NCBI GenBank assembly: GCA_024710825.1
Contig: JANJUA010000153.1
Span: 1-5,726 of the forward strand
DNA from: Solirubrobacteraceae bacterium
GTDB lineage: Bacteria; Actinomycetota; Thermoleophilia; Solirubrobacterales; Solirubrobacteraceae
DNA: 5,726 bases
Direction: 5' to 3'
Shown: positions 4,830 to 5,726 of the stretch, piece after piece
How the letters are laid out: each line of letters begins with the position of its first letter
Numbering within the stretch: the stretch's first letter is position 1
Notes under the pieces: generated by a model
What the model was told of the DNA's origin: nothing
What the model saw: the letters and a program-made list of their open reading frames with translations, nothing else
Databases searched by the model: none
Program-made: the position numbers and the translations under genes

Positions 4830-5726
<897 letters not shown>

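Overview
The window is GC-rich DNA with G/C at most third codon positions. Several start codons have a TANNNT -10 hexamer 7 nt upstream and no Shine-Dalgarno, i.e. leaderless transcription. This fits a high-GC actinobacterium. A Thermoleophilia/Solirubrobacterales-type organism is my best guess, but it is inference only; there is no rRNA or marker gene. Both edges cut genes.

Layout. Positions 1-260 (+) hold the C-terminal part of a VOC/glyoxalase-fold protein. It converges on a minus-strand pair: a 133-aa VOC protein (806-1207) followed by a 155-aa DUF1579-like protein (268-735). A short divergent region with a small dyad separates this pair from an unrecognised basic 191-aa protein (1300-1875, +) with looser codon use. 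Positions 1876-2274 are an AT-richer pocket with no recognisable gene, only a weak small minus-strand ORF. A YkuD-type L,D-transpeptidase lipoprotein follows (2275-3021, +), ending in two tandem hairpins. Next is a DHA2-type MFS efflux transporter (to 4314, +) that has lost its start and first two membrane helices and looks like a deletion pseudogene. It converges on a small hypothetical protein (4323 to about 4721, -), whose likely start is an ATC where an ATG would be expected. A divergent promoter region then leads to a DUF808/YedI-type membrane protein (4826 to the right edge, +), preceded by a possible leaderless 8-codon upstream ORF that overlaps its start.

The genes do not form one pathway. 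The themes are general: small-molecule/VOC proteins, cell-wall cross-linking, drug efflux (probably broken) and uncharacterised membrane or PH-like proteins. I see no mobile element, CRISPR array, RNA gene or clear novel multi-gene system. The points most worth a second look are the start-site anomalies (an ATC start and an upstream ORF with ATGA overlap), the truncated transporter, and the atypical unknown gene beside an AT-richer pocket.
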